Numbered from the stretch's first letter, positions 11,058 through 23,412 are shown. The stretch: 64,000 bases of DNA from Talinum fruticosum (GCA_021018815.1 JAITYX010000026.1:2666001-2730000); one strand, 5' to 3'. Numbers and translations are program-made. Notes: generated by a model not told the origin, from the letters alone.

Positions 11058-12601
11058 TGAAGATTTAGGTATGAACTTATCTCGTCTCTATGATTTTGGA
11101 TTCAAGTCATTCCTCTAAAACTTACATATTCATCACTTAACTCATAAATATTTCTCTATGAGTTTTAATGAACATAAGCTTAAAAGAATCCATTAACACT
11201 TTGATACATGCTTTGGATTCTTGATGAGCTATAAAATCACATAAGACTATCTAATAGAACATTTTTCTTAGTCTTAGAAATCAATTAATGCTTGTGTCCG
11301 ACCAACTCGAAGCATTTATGATTATTGAATGAGCACTCATGTTTGGGTGTATGACCCACTAAGAAAAATAAAATAGAAAATTTTTCTAAATAATTTCACA
11401 CACTTAATTTATCTTTTAAACTAGGTTCTTTCTTATTTCAAAATAGAATTACTTGTGTTAATTCTAAAAATAGCAAAATTCTTTTATGTGAAATTAATTT
11501 ATTTTGGCAAACACTAAAATATATGTATATAATTCTTGAGTTCATATATTATCTTAATATTGACATAAGTGGAATTGGAATATATTGAATATTGGACATG
11601 AAAAATTCCATTTTATTAGATTAAGGATATTCAATTATTAACTAATTTATTTAATTATAATCCTTATCTAATAATCTTCACCCAAAGTATTTTTATACTT
11701 TGTGTACCATTTGAGTGCTGTTTTTGCATGTTCATTAAAGTTGATTAATCTCAATTTAAAAGCAAAAACAATTGTCTTCTTACCGTTTACACACAGCAGA
11801 CATGTAAAAACACTATTTTTAGGCCGACGTAGACACTATGAGGCTATTGGTTTCCATTTTCGGTAAACTTCAGTCTTTTAGTCTAATGGTTATTTCTACC
11901 CTGGGTTTTAGATAGAACAAGTGGGTAGGAGTGCTTTTGAGCCTAGAATCGATGCTCAATGAATACAATTACAACGGTGCACTTTCCGAGGACTCGGTGT
12001 GTGCGTTGTAATGGCTAGTTGATCCTGAAGCTCAAGCTTAAGGCACAACGAATCTCAACTCGATGGTTACAAATAGAAGCCTCTCTTCAAGACACACAAG
12101 CTGGCTGGAACTACATTCCGAACTCTCATACTTATACTTCTAGCATTCAACTCTTGTACTTAATACTTTAACTTTATGAGTTGAACAGAAAAGCCTTGTA
12201 ATCTCTTTTATGTACTCTCAAACACTTGTGTATTACCTTGACCGAGTTGTAAGGGTTAACTCAACTCAATTGTCCCTAGTTGCAAGGGTTATCTCAGTTA
12301 GAAAGCACTAGGATAGATAAGGTAACTTTTGTGATTAAGAAAAACATGTATTTGAATTGTCTAAGGGAACAATTTTGAGAGTCGATCTGTTGTATTTTAT
12401 GAGTTCAAAATAGTGGATTTGACTTGGTGCCTGGATTGGCACCGGTCTTAGTTTTCTACTGCAGAGGGTTTCCATGTAAAATTGTTTGTGCATCACTTTC
12501 TCAGTCCAATCTAGACTCAACTTACTTTTTGAGTTCGACCTTCACAAAAGTTTTTCGAATTTCGTATAATTTCCACATCACCCTATTCACCCTAACCTTC
12601 A
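11058..12601 (+). repeat. copia C 5' LTR
   Basis: This complete LTR of about 1544 bases begins tgaagatttaggt and ends ccctaaccttca. Two bases later comes the primer site. It interrupts the RT of copia B with no PPT before it, which fits an insertion rather than the 3' LTR of B. Internal landmarks shared with other copies are the aagtatttttatactttg block (11687), the ttgaccgagttgtaagggttaac block (12237) and the ggatttgacttggtgc block (12416). Confidence 0.83.
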
Positions 12602-12603
12602 AT

Positions 12604-12620
12604 TGGTATCGAGCTTAGAC
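12604..12620 (+). other. primer binding site, copia C
   Basis: tggtatcgagcttagac lies two bases after the LTR end. It is close to TGGTATCAGAGC, the site that pairs with the 3' end of initiator tRNA-Met in most plant copia elements. One base is lost in the middle. Confidence 0.7.
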
Positions 12621-12661
12621 TTTTATAAAAGGATCTAACCATCCAAAGATGTAAAGATCAA

Positions 12662-13648
12662 ATGGCTTTTAGTTATGGAGAGTTCGATGAAGGAAGGTCA
12701 TTCATTAAGCCAACCAAGTTCAAAAGGTCCAACTTCTCTCACCGAAAGAAGCTTTAAAGTGCTTTATTCAAGACTATGATGAAGAGGTATGGGAAGTCAT
12801 CACCAACGGAAACTATGTACCCACCAAGCAAGTTGCAAATTAGATAATGGCCAAAGTGAAGTCATAATTCACTACTCGAAGAAAATGAAAGGCACATAAA
12901 GAACTTCAAAGCCATGAACGTCCTAATGTGTGTTGTAGATGCCTAAGAATTCAACCGAGCATCAGCCTTGGATACTCGCTAAGGAGGTGTGGGACATTCT
13001 TGTCACCCCCTACGAAGGCACAATTCAAGTAAGACAAGTGAAGATAAGTCAGTATTTTAAAAAGTATGAAATGTTCAAAATGGAAGCTAACAAAAGCATA
13101 ACAAAGATGTACTTTTGCTTCAGGTGAGATTGTCAACAATCTCAAATCACTTGGAAAGAAGATGTCGAACGAAGAAGTTGTCCGAGGAGTCTTCCAAAGA
13201 AAATATGGGGTCTCAAGGTGACACTAATCGAGGAGGCTCAAGACCTCATCAAGCTAAAGTTACATGAACTCATTGGGAAGCTTATCACCCATGAGTTACA
13301 CCTTGAGGAGGAAGAATTAGAGGTAAACACTAAAAAGAACATTGCTCTTAAAGCCTCAAAGGAATCTAGTACTAGTTTGAGCTCCTTAGACTTGAGAAAA
13401 GATCCCATGGCACTTCTACTTAGAGGCTACAAATGAATGATCAAATACAAGAAGTGGCGGAAGAAGCCCAAAAGTGAGATCTTAAAAAAGGAGCGGAAAG
13501 GTACATTCTCATCCCCTTCTAATTCTTCTTTAACTAAAAACTCTGGTTGCTTTGAGTGTGGAACAAAGGAACACATTGTAAAATATTTCCCAACGATGGA
13601 AAGATCGGAAGAAAAAGAAGGCAATGACGAAAACTTAGAGTTTTGAAG
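12662..13648 (+). pseudogene. copia C gag
   Basis: This is a nucleocapsid/capsid precursor remnant. The ATG at 12662 opens as MAFSYGEFDEG, matching the start of copia 1 gag (MARNNGEFDEG). A UBN2-type gag core follows with RQVKISQYFKKYEMF near 13035 and IGKLITHELHLEEEE near 13270. A CCHC zinc knuckle (CFECGTKEHIVKYF, last Cys lost) lies at 13549-13590. At least three frames are needed to follow it, so it is broken. The protein would coat the RNA genome in virus-like particles. Confidence 0.78.
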
Positions 13649-14459
13649 AGTCAAACAAAGATAATGATAACATCAAAGATGAATCAAAGTGTCTCATGGC
13701 CTTAACGGACTCGAAGCTGATTTTGAGTCAAAAGATGAGGTATCCGACACTAAGGAAACTTACCTTTAGGAGGTAATTAATTATTTCTGCAAATTCTCTA
13801 AGCAAGACTTACCTAGATATATTTTCACTTCAGAGGAAAAGTCCAAGTCTAATTCTTCTTTGTTCAAATAAAAACTTAAGTCTCTAAAATATGTGAACAA
13901 AGTTTTCAAAATTGATTTGGAAAAGCTAAGACTCAACATGAAGGTACTTGAGAGTAATTCTCGAGATAATGAAACCGAGTCAAAGTACCTCAAAATAGAA
14001 AATGAGCAACTAAGGAAGAAGATCATAGAGTCTCAAGATTTTGTTTTAAAACTCACTCAAGGTCGAAAAAACTTTGATCTACTTCTCGGTTCTCAATGCT
14101 TTTCTTTCGAAAAGAGGGACTTGGCTACAACTCATAAAAGGAGGATAACTCCTACAAAAGTCTTTTTAAAAATGACTCCTCAATTTGTTTATAAAAGAAA
14201 GTGTTTTTTTTTTTAAAAAAAAGAGACTTGGTTTCCTAAAGAGAAGAGTGAGAATCGGACCCAACCAAAGTTAATTTGAATCTAGGTTCCTAAAAGTGCT
14301 CTTCCTTAAAAATTAATCTCAATAAGGATAATTACTAGATTTGTAAGAGGTTCACTTAGACCAACCGCTTGATAATTGATGCTACTTCAAACGAGACAAA
14401 GCTCTCGGTCCGAGGTCCGGTAAAACTTATATTATTCCTATTATCGATTCTATTCAGAA
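13649..14459 (+). pseudogene. copia C gag-pol connector, protease missing
   Basis: The connector codes for a charged, probably coiled-coil stretch (13893-14216, rich in Lys, Glu, Leu, with LRLNMKVLESNSRDNE). It is followed by basic KRK-type bases and a poly-T/poly-A patch at 14205-14222. The protease block D-S-G-x-S-R-H-M found in copia 1 and copia 2 is not here. The sequence passes from the aaaagtgctcttcct block (14295) into decayed ETKLS bases near 14395, so the protease was deleted. Confidence 0.6.
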
Positions 14460-15040
14460 CTTGTCATGTTTAAAAGCTTCGTTAATAATGAATCATGGAC
14501 ATGTCATCCTAAGTTAGGTCATATTAGCATGCATACTATTAAGAAACTAACTTCACAAGGGTTAGTCCGAGGATTTCCTAAGTGCAATTTTAAGAAATAT
14601 AAAATTTATGATGCATGTACAAAAGGAAAACAAGTTAGATCTTCAAATTTATGATTCATGTACACAAGGAAAACATGTTAGATCTTCATTTAAACCACTC
14701 AAAATTGTTTCCACCACAAAATTTCTTGAACTAATTCATATGGATTAATGTGGTGAATCCCTATTGAAGCTTAGGAGGTAAATCATATGTTCTTGTTATT
14801 GTTGATGATTTTTTATGATTTACCCGGGTTTGTTTTATAAGAGACAAGAATGAAGACTTTAAAGAGTTCACCGAGGTCTACAGGAAAATTCAAGTAGAGT
14901 CCGAGACATAACCTAATTAGGCAGCAGAAGAAACAAGTGCTCAACCTTCTAACATGGTAAACCGAGAGATAAAGTAAAGATTTTAAATATGCTTCTAGAC
15001 ATCCTCCCGAAAATATCATTTTTGACATCTCAAGGGTAAG
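14460..15040 (+). pseudogene. copia C integrase remnant
   Basis: The zinc-binding pre-integrase part is open at 14466-14654 (CHPKLGHISMHTIKKL and DACTKGK). A 43-base tandem duplication breaks the frame at 14602-14687. The core start GGKSYVLVIVDDF follows near 14777-14820. Then most of the core, including the second Asp and the Glu, is lost: after VESE (near 14900) the sequence jumps to the linker before RT (FKYASRHPPENIIFDIS). It cannot have integrase activity. Confidence 0.75.
14602..14687 (+). repeat. 43-base tandem duplication in copia C integrase
   Basis: Units 14602-14644 and 14645-14687 start aaatttatgat and end ttagatcttc, with few differences. Other copies (27745-27785) have one unit. 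Since 43 is not a multiple of three, it shifts the reading frame. Confidence 0.75.
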
Positions 15041-15916
15041 AACTCAATCATCTTTGCATAATCGATGAGCATTTTCAGAATTCATATCATTGATTGAACC
15101 TAAAAATGTAATAGAAGCTCTACTTGAACCTAAATTGGTAGATGTTATGCAAGAAAATCTCTCACAATTTGAAAGAAACCAAGTTTGGACCTTGATCAAA
15201 CGACCTTCCGACCACCCAAGTAATAGGAACCAAATGAGTTTTTAAAAACAAACTAGATGAGGAAGGGTTGGTAGTTAGAAACAATGCCGGACATGTTGTC
15301 CAAGGGTATAACCAAGATGATGGAATAGATTGTTGCAAAACCTTTGCACATGTTGCTAGGATTGAAGCAATTAGTATTCTTTTAGCATTTGCATCTCAAG
15401 TTATATCAAATAGATGTGAAATGTGCATTTTTGAATGGTTATATTCAAGAAGAAGTTTATGTGGAGCAAGCGCCTAGATTTAAAAACCCTCACTTTCCAA
15501 ATCATGTTTTCAAATTACAAAAGGCTTTATATAGTATAAAACAAGCTCCAAGAGCTTGGTGTGAAAGATTAAGTAGCGCCTTGGTTGAAAATGGATTTAA
15601 AAGATATTTAATTGGCAAAACCTTATTTACAAAAACCAAGGGGAAAGATTTTCTTATTATACAAATCTATATTGATGATATAATCTTTAGTGCTACTAAT
15701 GAAGTTCTATGCCAGGAATTTTCTGACCTCATGAGACAGGAATTCCAAATGAGCATGATGGGAGAATTAAATTTCTTCCTTGGACCTCAAATCAAGCAAG
15801 ATAAAGATAGAATTTATGTCCACCAGTCCAAGTATGTGAAAGAGTTACTTGAGAAGTATAAACTTCAAGATCCTAAGCCAGCAAGCAATTCCTATGAGCA
15901 AGCAGTACCAAACTAG
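15041..15916 (+). pseudogene. copia C reverse transcriptase
   Basis: RT copies the element RNA into DNA. The RT lead-in (IEPKNVIEALLEP near 15090) and VVRNNAGHVVQGYNQ (15268) are followed by the longest open frame of this element, 15389-15916 (175 codons). That frame starts inside RT, with the first catalytic Asp at residue 9 (YQIDVKCAFLNG), KQAPRAWCERL at 51-61 and the active site YIDD at 94-97. MSMMGELNFFLGPQIKQ follows. The domain is split by a frame change near 15390-15480. Catalytic residues survive, but there is no open frame joining it to the rest of pol. Confidence 0.85.
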
Positions 15917-16640
15917 ACTCAAACAACAAGGGTAACTCAAGTACATGAGAAACTCAATAGAGTTATGATCAAATCTCTACTTTACCTTACTTCTAGTAGG
16001 CTAGATATCATGTTAATTATCTACCTATGTGTAAGATTTCAAGCTAATCTGGAAGAATCATATCTTACTACAGATGAAGAGAATCTTTAAATATCTTGTA
16101 GGGACTCGGACACTTGGTCACTAGTACTCAAAAGACTCAAGTCTAACTCTTGGTGGTTACTCGGATGCTGATTATGTTGAGTATAAGGTTGATAGGAAGA
16201 GTACTTCAGGAGCATTTCAATTTCTAGGTTAATCATTTATTTTTGGCACTCAAAGAAGCAAAACTCAATTGCCACATCAACGACGTAGGCTGAGTGCATA
16301 GTAGCTGGATCAAGCAACATCTCAATAGAGAATCGTTTATCTTGTTGTGCTCGGTTGTTGTGGATCAAGCAACATCTCAAGGATTTGAGACTAAACTTCT
16401 TAGACATTCCTATCAAGTGTAACAATCAAAGTGCTATCAAGCATCACTAAGAACCCAGTGCAGACATTTAAAGACTAAGCACATTGAGGTGAGATATCGG
16501 TTTTGAGAGATCATGCTTGAAAAAGGTGATGTAGAACTTTTGTTCCTACTTAGCTCCAATTGGCTAATATTTTTACTAAATCATTAAGTGAAGATCAGTT
16601 TTACTTTATAAGAAATGAGCTTGGTATGTTAAATGCATCA
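15917..16640 (+). pseudogene. copia C RNase H and pol end
   Basis: The RT-RNaseH connector (RIFKYLVGTRTLG near 16078) leads to GGYSDADYVEYKVDRKSTSGAFQF at 16150-16230. These are the usual copia RNaseH motifs with the catalytic Asp pair. The domain continues through FGTQRSKTQL to the end block FTKSLSEDQF (16570-16600). A short duplication of gatcaagcaacatctcaa (16306 and 16367) disturbs the middle. Stops are present. Confidence 0.75.
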
Positions 16641-16974
16641 TTACATGTTTTATTGCATAAATTAGCATGTGGTTATTGTTTGAACATGTTTCCATTAAGT
16701 GTAGTCTAAATGACTAGTAGATCAATGGAGAATTAAAGAAATTGAGCTGTAGTTGTTGATGTATTGAGTTGCTTCGAGCACTCAAACAATTATCTAAGTC
16801 GGACTCAATTAAGAGAAAATGGACAACACAATTTCTAAGGTCATCTCTAATCAATAAAGAATCTTAGATAAATTTTATAAAATCTTTGTCTCTTTATTCC
16901 ACACTATCCGATTGAAGAACTAGCCATTGGGAAGCCATTTCAAGTAAGGCGCTAAATTGTAACCTTTGAACTAG
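16641..16974 (+). other. copia C post-pol region, extra ORF lost
   Basis: Non-coding bases correspond to 30380-30720 of copia 2 (shared actagccattggg-type block near 16920). Just where the extra-ORF promoter and the MPKRG ORF should follow, the sequence passes into an LTR. No PPT is present, so C is cut here. This is best explained by insertion of copia 1 or by deletion. Confidence 0.6.
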
Positions 16975-18288
16975 TCGAAGACTTAGGTATAATTCTTTAT
17001 CTCTCTTGGGTTTTGATTCTAAGTCATTTTGAGCCTTACGTAAACCTTTATCAAAGTTTTCATCCTGTTCCGACCTGCTCGTAAACTCCGTTAATCATCA
17101 TAACATTCCGAACTAAGTTTCGAGCTACTTAGACACAACTCGAACTATCGCATGAGTAAATAATTTCTCTAACACTTCTATTCTAAGCACTCGACTTCAT
17201 GTTTTAAGTGAAAATGAATTAAAATGTTTAAGTCGGTTTATTTATGGAGAATTATTTGCTTGATCAAGTTTATGTATCCTGATATTTTATTCTCTCTAAC
17301 TTGATCATTTTAACGATTGAATCAAGATGGAATCTGAACTTGATGGATATTAGACTAAAAAACTTCATTCTTTGAGGCTAAAGATAATTAGGTGCTTAAT
17401 TACTTTGATTTATTATTGCCTATGCCTAATCTTGGACCAAAGTATTTTTATATTTTGAGTACCAGTTTGATTTGCCTTTGTAGGTTGATTAAACAAGCCT
17501 AATCTATTTTTGATTTACAAAAACTCCCGGTTTCTAGCCGTTAAACAACAAGCAGACATAAATTACTCGTTTCTAGACATGGTCGAAACACCATGTCACG
17601 CTTGTTTGTTTCCAAAACTGGAAAACTTGAACATTGAGTTTAACGATTGTTTCCACCCTAGATTTCAATAACCACCAGTAGGTTGGACTACTTTTGGAGC
17701 CAAGAACCGTTACACAACGCTCACATCTCAACAGATCTTTTCCGAGTGACTCATACTAGCCGTTACAATGGCTATTGAAGCTCACCAGTCCAGGACAAGT
17801 CTCAATGGTCATTCCGCCTTAGTGCTTATAAATAGAATCCACTCCACAAGACTTGAAGATTGCTGGAGCTGAATATATTCTACTCTTACTCAATCTTCTA
17901 GCTTTTACAACTCCAACTTTGTATTTTCTTACTTTTTAAGTTGTAAAGAAAGTCTTGTAATCACTTTTATTCATTACATTCTTTCTAAGTCCCTTGACCG
18001 AGCTGTAAGGACTAACTCAGCTCAGTTGTCCCTCACTTTAAGGGTTAACTTAGTCGGAAGTACTAGATCATATAAGGGAACTTGGTGCTTAGATTAGCAC
18101 TATCCCCGGTTTTCTCGCTCCGGAAGGGTTTCCACGTATTTCGAGTATTTAACTTTCGAGTCCAATCGAGACTCGGAGTCGGTTTATGTTTCGATGTGTA
18201 CAAAATTGTTTGATTTTTTAAACAATCTTCCATCACTCTAGTGTCCCTCCCCCTAGGGTGACTTAACCTCTCCAAGAAGAAACCTTCA
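16975..18288 (+). repeat. copia LTR: 5' LTR of copia 1, abutting copia C
   Basis: This LTR of about 1314 bases begins tcgaagacttagg and ends aaaccttca. It is followed directly by a primer site and the gag of copia 1, so it is the 5' LTR of copia 1. No PPT lies before it, which argues against its also being the original 3' LTR of copia C. It is somewhat shorter than the other full LTRs. The TATA region reads tataaatagaatccac near 17828. Confidence 0.8.
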
Positions 18289-18290
18289 AT

Positions 18291-18307
18291 TGGTCTCTAA
18301 GCTAAGC
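18291..18307 (+). other. primer binding site, copia 1
   Basis: tggtctctaagctaagc begins two bases after the LTR end, the same spacing as in copia C. It is a decayed form of the tRNA-Met-type site TGGTATC..AGCTTAG. Confidence 0.6.
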
Positions 18308-18347
18308 CTTTCAAGAGGATCTCACATTCCAAAGGTCTAAAGATCAA

Positions 18348-19450
18348 ATGGCTCGGAACAATGGAGAGTTCGATGAAGGAAGATCATACACCGGATCACG
18401 CAAGTTCAAAGGGTCAAATTTTACACACTGGAAAAAGATGATAGAGTGCTTTCTACAAGATAATGATGAAGAAGTATGGAACATCATCAAGAATAGAAAC
18501 TTCATTCCAATGAAGGTGGAAGGTGCAAGATATGTGCCTAAAGAGAAGACAGAGTACACTACTGAAGCGAATAAGAAGTCCAGAAAGAACTTCAAAGCCA
18601 TGAACACTCTAATGTGTGATATCAGCTCGAAGAGTACAATAGTGTGTCAGCATGTGACACAACCAAAGAGATGCGGGATACACTTGTCAACGCCTATGAA
18701 GGAACCAGATCATGTGAAACAGGCAAAGATATGTCAATATCTTCACAAATACGAAGTTTTTATAACAAAGCCTAAGGAGAACATCTCTCGGATGTATGCT
18801 CGGTTCACCGAGATTACCAACAATCTTAAGTCACTCACAAGGAAATGGTCGAAAAAATCGAAGAAGTCTACTAAAGAGAAGATGGGGTCCCAAGGTGACG
18901 GCATTTGAAGAGGATCGAATCTCTCTCAACCGAAGCCTAATGAGCTCATTGGGAAGCTACTTGCTCATGAGCTGCACATGGAAGAAGAGGATGTCGAGGT
19001 CAGCACCAAAAAGAACATAGCATTAAAGGCCTCAAAAAGGATACAACAAAGTCCGAGCTCCTTAGACTTAGAAGAAGATCCCATGGCACTCATTTCCCAA
19101 GGTTTCAAGAAGATGATGAAGTAGAAAAGTGGCAAAAGAGGCTAAAGGAAGAGTTCTACAAGAAAGACAAAAAGGACAAGAAAGGTAAATACTCATCTCC
19201 TTCTAAGTTGTCTTTAACTAAGAACTCTGGTTGCTTTGAATGTGCCAGCAAAAAGCACATAGTTAAGGATTGTCCAAAGAGGAAGAAGGACAGAAAGAAG
19301 AAAAAGGCTATGTTGGCTACCTGGAGCGATGATGACTCATCTAAAGAAGATGATTCTAATGACTCAAAGTGTCTTATGGCACCGACAAACTCAAAAGCCG
19401 GATCCGAGTCTAACAGTGACAACTCGGATATCGAGGGAACAAGTCCTTAG
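18348..19450 (+). pseudogene. copia 1 gag
   Basis: This is the best-kept gag in the window. The start ATG at 18348 gives MARNNGEFDEGRSYTG, then FKGSNFTHWKKMIECFLQ, the plant copia gag entry. VKQAKICQYLHKYEVF and ISRMYARFTEITNNLKSL follow (UBN2-type core). One frame runs 18348-18908, then a frameshift near 18880 moves the reading to another frame, where MALISQGFKKMMK and a complete CCHC knuckle (CFECASKKHIVKDC, 19233-19274) are found. Acidic, Ser/Asp-rich residues end it at 19450. At least two frameshifts mean it is a pseudogene. Confidence 0.85.
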
Positions 19451-20180
19451 GAGGTAATTGAATACTTCCTTAAGTTTTTCGTAGCTAATTTCGCTAGATA
19501 TATCTTTACATTGGAAGAAAATTCCAATTCGACTCTTCCGATTTTAAAGAACAACTTGAGTCTCTTATTGCTAAGACTACTTTTATGAAAAATGAGCTAG
19601 AAAACTTGAGACAAAATCCGAAAGTACTTGAGACCGAGTGCTCAAGACAATAAGAGTAAGTGTGAGTCACTTAAAACAGAGAATGAGCAACTAAAACGGA
19701 AGCTCAATGAGTCTCAAGAGCTAGTTTTAAAACTAACTCAAGGTTAGAAAAACCTTGATCTTTTACTAGGCTCTTAGTGTGGCTCATTCAGAAAAGAAGG
19801 TCTTGGTTACAATGGTGAAGTGGAATCTAATTCCTATTCAAGTCTTTTCAAAATTGACTCTAGAACTCGTAAAGTTTAAGAAGGCTGAACATGGTCCTAT
19901 TCACTCACATGAAAAGAGGACCGAGCCTGCACCAATTTATCGGAAAAAGCCTTCTCAACCTATTTGCAAAAGAAAAGGTTTACAAAAAAAAAAAAGACAC
20001 GGACTCAGCTTTATAAAAGGAAGACTCAAAATCAAACTAAACCCAAAATCATTCAAATTTGGGTTCCCAAAAGTGCTCTTCCTCGAGAAAAACCACAATA
20101 AAAGCAATGCATCGGGTTTGTAAGAGAATGTGAGAAGGGTTAGTTTGTTTCTATTTTGCATGTGACTTAAAAATGGAAGG
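19451..20180 (+). pseudogene. copia 1 gag-pol connector
   Basis: The connector first codes a Leu/Lys/Glu-rich, probably coiled-coil stretch (19560-19740) with repeated LKTENEQLKRKL-like heptads. A basic stretch follows (19860-20120: KKPSQPICKRKG, then a poly-A run at 19986-19997). Copia 2 has the same arrangement at 26520-27190. Frame changes at 19626, 19745 and the poly-A run break it. Confidence 0.6.
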
Positions 20181-20456
20181 GTCACCGGTACGTAGACAAG
20201 TGGCCGTTCACGCCATATGTTTGGAGACTCAAAACTCTTCTTAGAGTTAGAAGATCCGAAGGGAGGAAAAGTCACATTTGGAGACAATAGCAAATGCAAG
20301 ATAGTTGGGATTGGCATAATTGGTCAAGGAAACAACTCGGTCAGCCCAGTCTACCTTGTCATAGGGCTTAAATACAATCTCCTTAGCATTTCTCAACTAT
20401 GTGACAAAGGCCAAGAGGTAAGTTTCACTCGGACCAACTGTTATATCTCTCGATGA
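20181..20456 (+). pseudogene. copia 1 protease
   Basis: This is an aspartic protease that would cut the polyprotein. The active-site block reads D-S-G-R-S-R-H-M-F-G-D near 20192-20227 once a single extra base is allowed for. IVGIGIIGQGN follows, then LKYNLLSISQLCDKG at 20370-20412, the standard copia protease-to-integrase link. The frameshift lies right at the active site. Confidence 0.75.
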
Positions 20457-20499
20457 AGTCACCAAAGAGACAAAGCTCTCGTGTCTAAGGTCAGGTAAC

Positions 20500-21323
20500 A
20501 CTTATATTATTCCTCTTCGATTTTAGTCAAAATTTACCTTACTTTAAAGCATCTTTGAATGATGATTCAAGGATATGGCATCATAGACTAGGATATATTT
20601 GTAAGCACACTATCAAGAAACTTGCATCTCATGGATTGGTTAGGGGTTTACCTAACTGTGCATTTAAGAAAGATAAAATCGTGAAGCATGCACAAAAGGA
20701 AAACAGGTTAGATCATCTTTCAAACCACTCAAAACCGTGTCTACATCCAAAGTTCTTGAGTTAGTTCATATGGATTTGTGTGGGGAAATTCAGGTTAAAA
20801 GCTTAGGAGGTAAATCCTATACGCTTGTTATTGTTGATGACTATTTAGGGTTTACCTGGGTGTGTTTTTGAGGAACAAGAATGAAGCCTTCAAAGAGTTC
20901 ACCGAGCTCTGCAGAAACATTCAAGTGGAGTCTCCGATTCGGATCGAAAGATTTGAACTCGACCATGGAAGGGAGTTCGACTATTCAGAATTTGCACACT
21001 TCTATGATAAGAATGACATCTTTCACAACTTCTCTACACCAAGAACTCCTCAATAGAATGGAGTAGCAGAGAGAAAGAACAAAACTCTTGAAGAAATAGG
21101 AAGGACTATCATGATTAAAAATGATCTACCTTATTATTTATGGGTTGAGGCAATCAACACAGACAAACTACACACTTAACAAATGCCTCATTAGATCCAT
21201 TCTGAAAAAGACACCCTATGAGCTATACAAGGGAAAGAAACGCAACATTTCCTACTTCAAACCATTCGGATGTAAATTCTTTGTGCGTAACAATGGTAAG
21301 GAACATCCGACTAAGTTTGATGT
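20500..21323 (+). pseudogene. copia 1 integrase, first part
   Basis: The pre-integrase zinc-binding part (IWHHRLGYICKHTIKKLASHG at 20570-20640) leads to the core: VHMDLCGEI (first catalytic Asp, 20765), YTLVIVDDYLGFTW, and ELDHGREFDYSEF (second Asp, 20969). NGVAERKNKTLEE follows with the Glu (21058-21095). SYFKPFGCKFFVRNNGKEHPTKFD ends at 21321, where the LTR of G2 cuts in. All three DDE residues are recognisable, but across several frames. The rest resumes at 36414. Confidence 0.85.
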
Positions 21324-23410
21324 TGTAGACACCAAAAAGTGTAACCCTTTTCTCTATTTTTTATTTGTTGGCCCGATGATGAAATCCCGAGTCCTCGCTT
21401 AAGGATTTGGATCACGGATTGTGTTTGATTGGTGTGACGAAGCCAGTAAACCACAAAGAACCCCCAACACCACATAAATAGCATTTTGCCTTAGGTCTAT
21501 CTAGAAATCCTCCTTTCCTTCGAACGATCCAAGAACCGAGCCAAGCCTTCAAAGACAATAGAGTCCAAGTGCCACGTACAGGGAAATTCAAAGTTTAGAA
21601 TACTAGGTTTCACTTCAGTCCAATCGGATAAGGAGTCGAAGACCTTAGGACGATGTTAGATACTACATTCCATAATCACAAACATCAAAGTATTGCATTT
21701 TGGCTCCAAGACAATCCACCCAAGCCTAAGAACACGTATCTCGCACTAGAAATGAACCTACCAAAAATAAAAACTCGTTAAAAATAGAAACCCGCCAAAA
21801 ATGAAAACTTTTAATTTTTGGAAAGTTGCTATGGTCGGCGCCTTCCATCCCATAATATTAAGTGGAACGTTTCATTTTGCCCTAGAGACTCCTTTGGAAA
21901 GCACTCTAGGGAACAAAACCCTAGGCAACCTCTTGTGGCTCGGTGCCGTGAACTAGGTCTTATCCCTTCTTTATTCCCATACTATTTGGTTCAATCTCAA
22001 GATATTCCTACCCGGTTTTGTACCCTATTCTGGACAGCTGGCCGAGCTAACCCTAGGTCACTTCCTTGACCTAACATCTCCCTCTAAATAGAGAGCCTTG
22101 CCTCTCATTCCCACATGGCTTCCTTCCTTAGCATCATGCTCGCTGAAAATTGCCTAAGAGCTACTGAATACTCTCTTTGGTATTTTGAACTCTTAGTCCC
22201 TTTTCAGCCTATTCCTTCTCTAGTTCCATCATACTCGATACATTCGATCCCTAAACTCCATCAATCACACATCTGCCTATCTAGCTATACTAAAAACTCA
22301 TAAAAAGCCCCTCTCATTCGCTCATCGTTGCATCAAGAAGTCCAGATATCTGTCGTATCAAGAAGTCCAGATCGATATCCGGATCAACAGGTGGGACAAC
22401 CTAAAGGCACAAATCCAACTTTCACAATGGTTTATTTTATTTTGTGCTTTCTTTATTACTTTTTGTATTGTGGACAAATGATGTATCGCTTTTAATTCCT
22501 CCTCACCTGATGTAAATCTTTTAGTTTTCCGCTTTCTTTTCTTTTTGTTTTGCTTTCTTTTCTCGCTTTCTTTATTTCTATCGTTATCGCTTTCATTAAT
22601 TATGTCTTGTTGCTTTAATTCTTTTTCCCATGTTGTGTGTGCTTGTGTTTCGTACATTATTTTAATTCATTACTCAAACTAGTAATAGTTGTCTTCGGAC
22701 GGCCGAACAGTAAGGGTTTATCCCTACGTTTCGTACCCTCGCCCTCGAATCCTATGCTCAATTCAAAGATCGATGGAGTCATTTGTAGCATTTTTTGGTC
22801 TTAGTTTTCTTGAATCCGATTCTCATAACGTAAGAGAGCAAATTTTAATTTTATTTTTTGTTAGTTTTTCTCACTTAAAAACCGACTAACAACTCCTCTT
22901 CTTACATATTTCTATTCAAATATGCTTCCTAGCCTTTTTGGACTGAATAGTGAAAAATAAGATCTAGATCTCGCCCAGCCAAGGCAGAGTGCCGAGGCTG
23001 ATCTCATCGGTCTTGGCCTCCGGCCGGCACCAATCACCACTAGGTGCAGGCTGCCGCCGCACCGTGTGGTCATTAGGCGGGCCGGGGTCGAAATCGGTGT
23101 TTTCACACCGGCTTGGCCCTATAGCCTCACGGTAGAAACATAAACCCTAATTCCTATTTTTCAGCTTAAGAGATAATATCTCGAGACTTCGAAAATAATT
23201 ACTAAAATAAAATAATTAATAAAATCGCCATTCAAACTTTGCTTAATTCGCTTTAAATCAAATTTAATAAAATTCGGAAATCACAATAAAAGTTTCATCC
23301 CCACATTTCAAAAACGACTTTCTAAAACCATCTTCAAAACCAATCTTTGAAAAAGAGACCCGACACAAGTGGGGAAGCTCGGTGGGCCCTGGCCGACCGT
23401 GGTTCCTACA
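21324..23410 (+). repeat. gypsy 5' LTR, G2
   Basis: Full LTR of about 2087 bases, starting tgtagacacc and ending ggttcctaca (TG...CA). It matches the 3' remnant at 34534-36413, with roughly 15-20 differences in the first 100 aligned bases by hand count, many of them CG to TA. The TATA site has decayed to ctaaatagagagcc near 22084. No coding sequence. Confidence 0.88.
23094..23111. other. conserved LTR hairpin, G2 5' LTR
   Basis: tcggtgt - tttc - acaccgg pairs over 7 bases, extended by a T:G wobble. It lies next to a GC-rich block and about 300 bases before the LTR end, as in the other gypsy LTRs. Confidence 0.55.
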
Positions 23411-23412
23411 GA

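Noticed and set aside
16975..18288. One LTR shared by copia C and copia 1 as a tandem array
   Set aside because: No PPT precedes it and the extra ORF of C is missing, so insertion of copia 1 into C, or a deletion, fits better. Tandem sharing remains possible.
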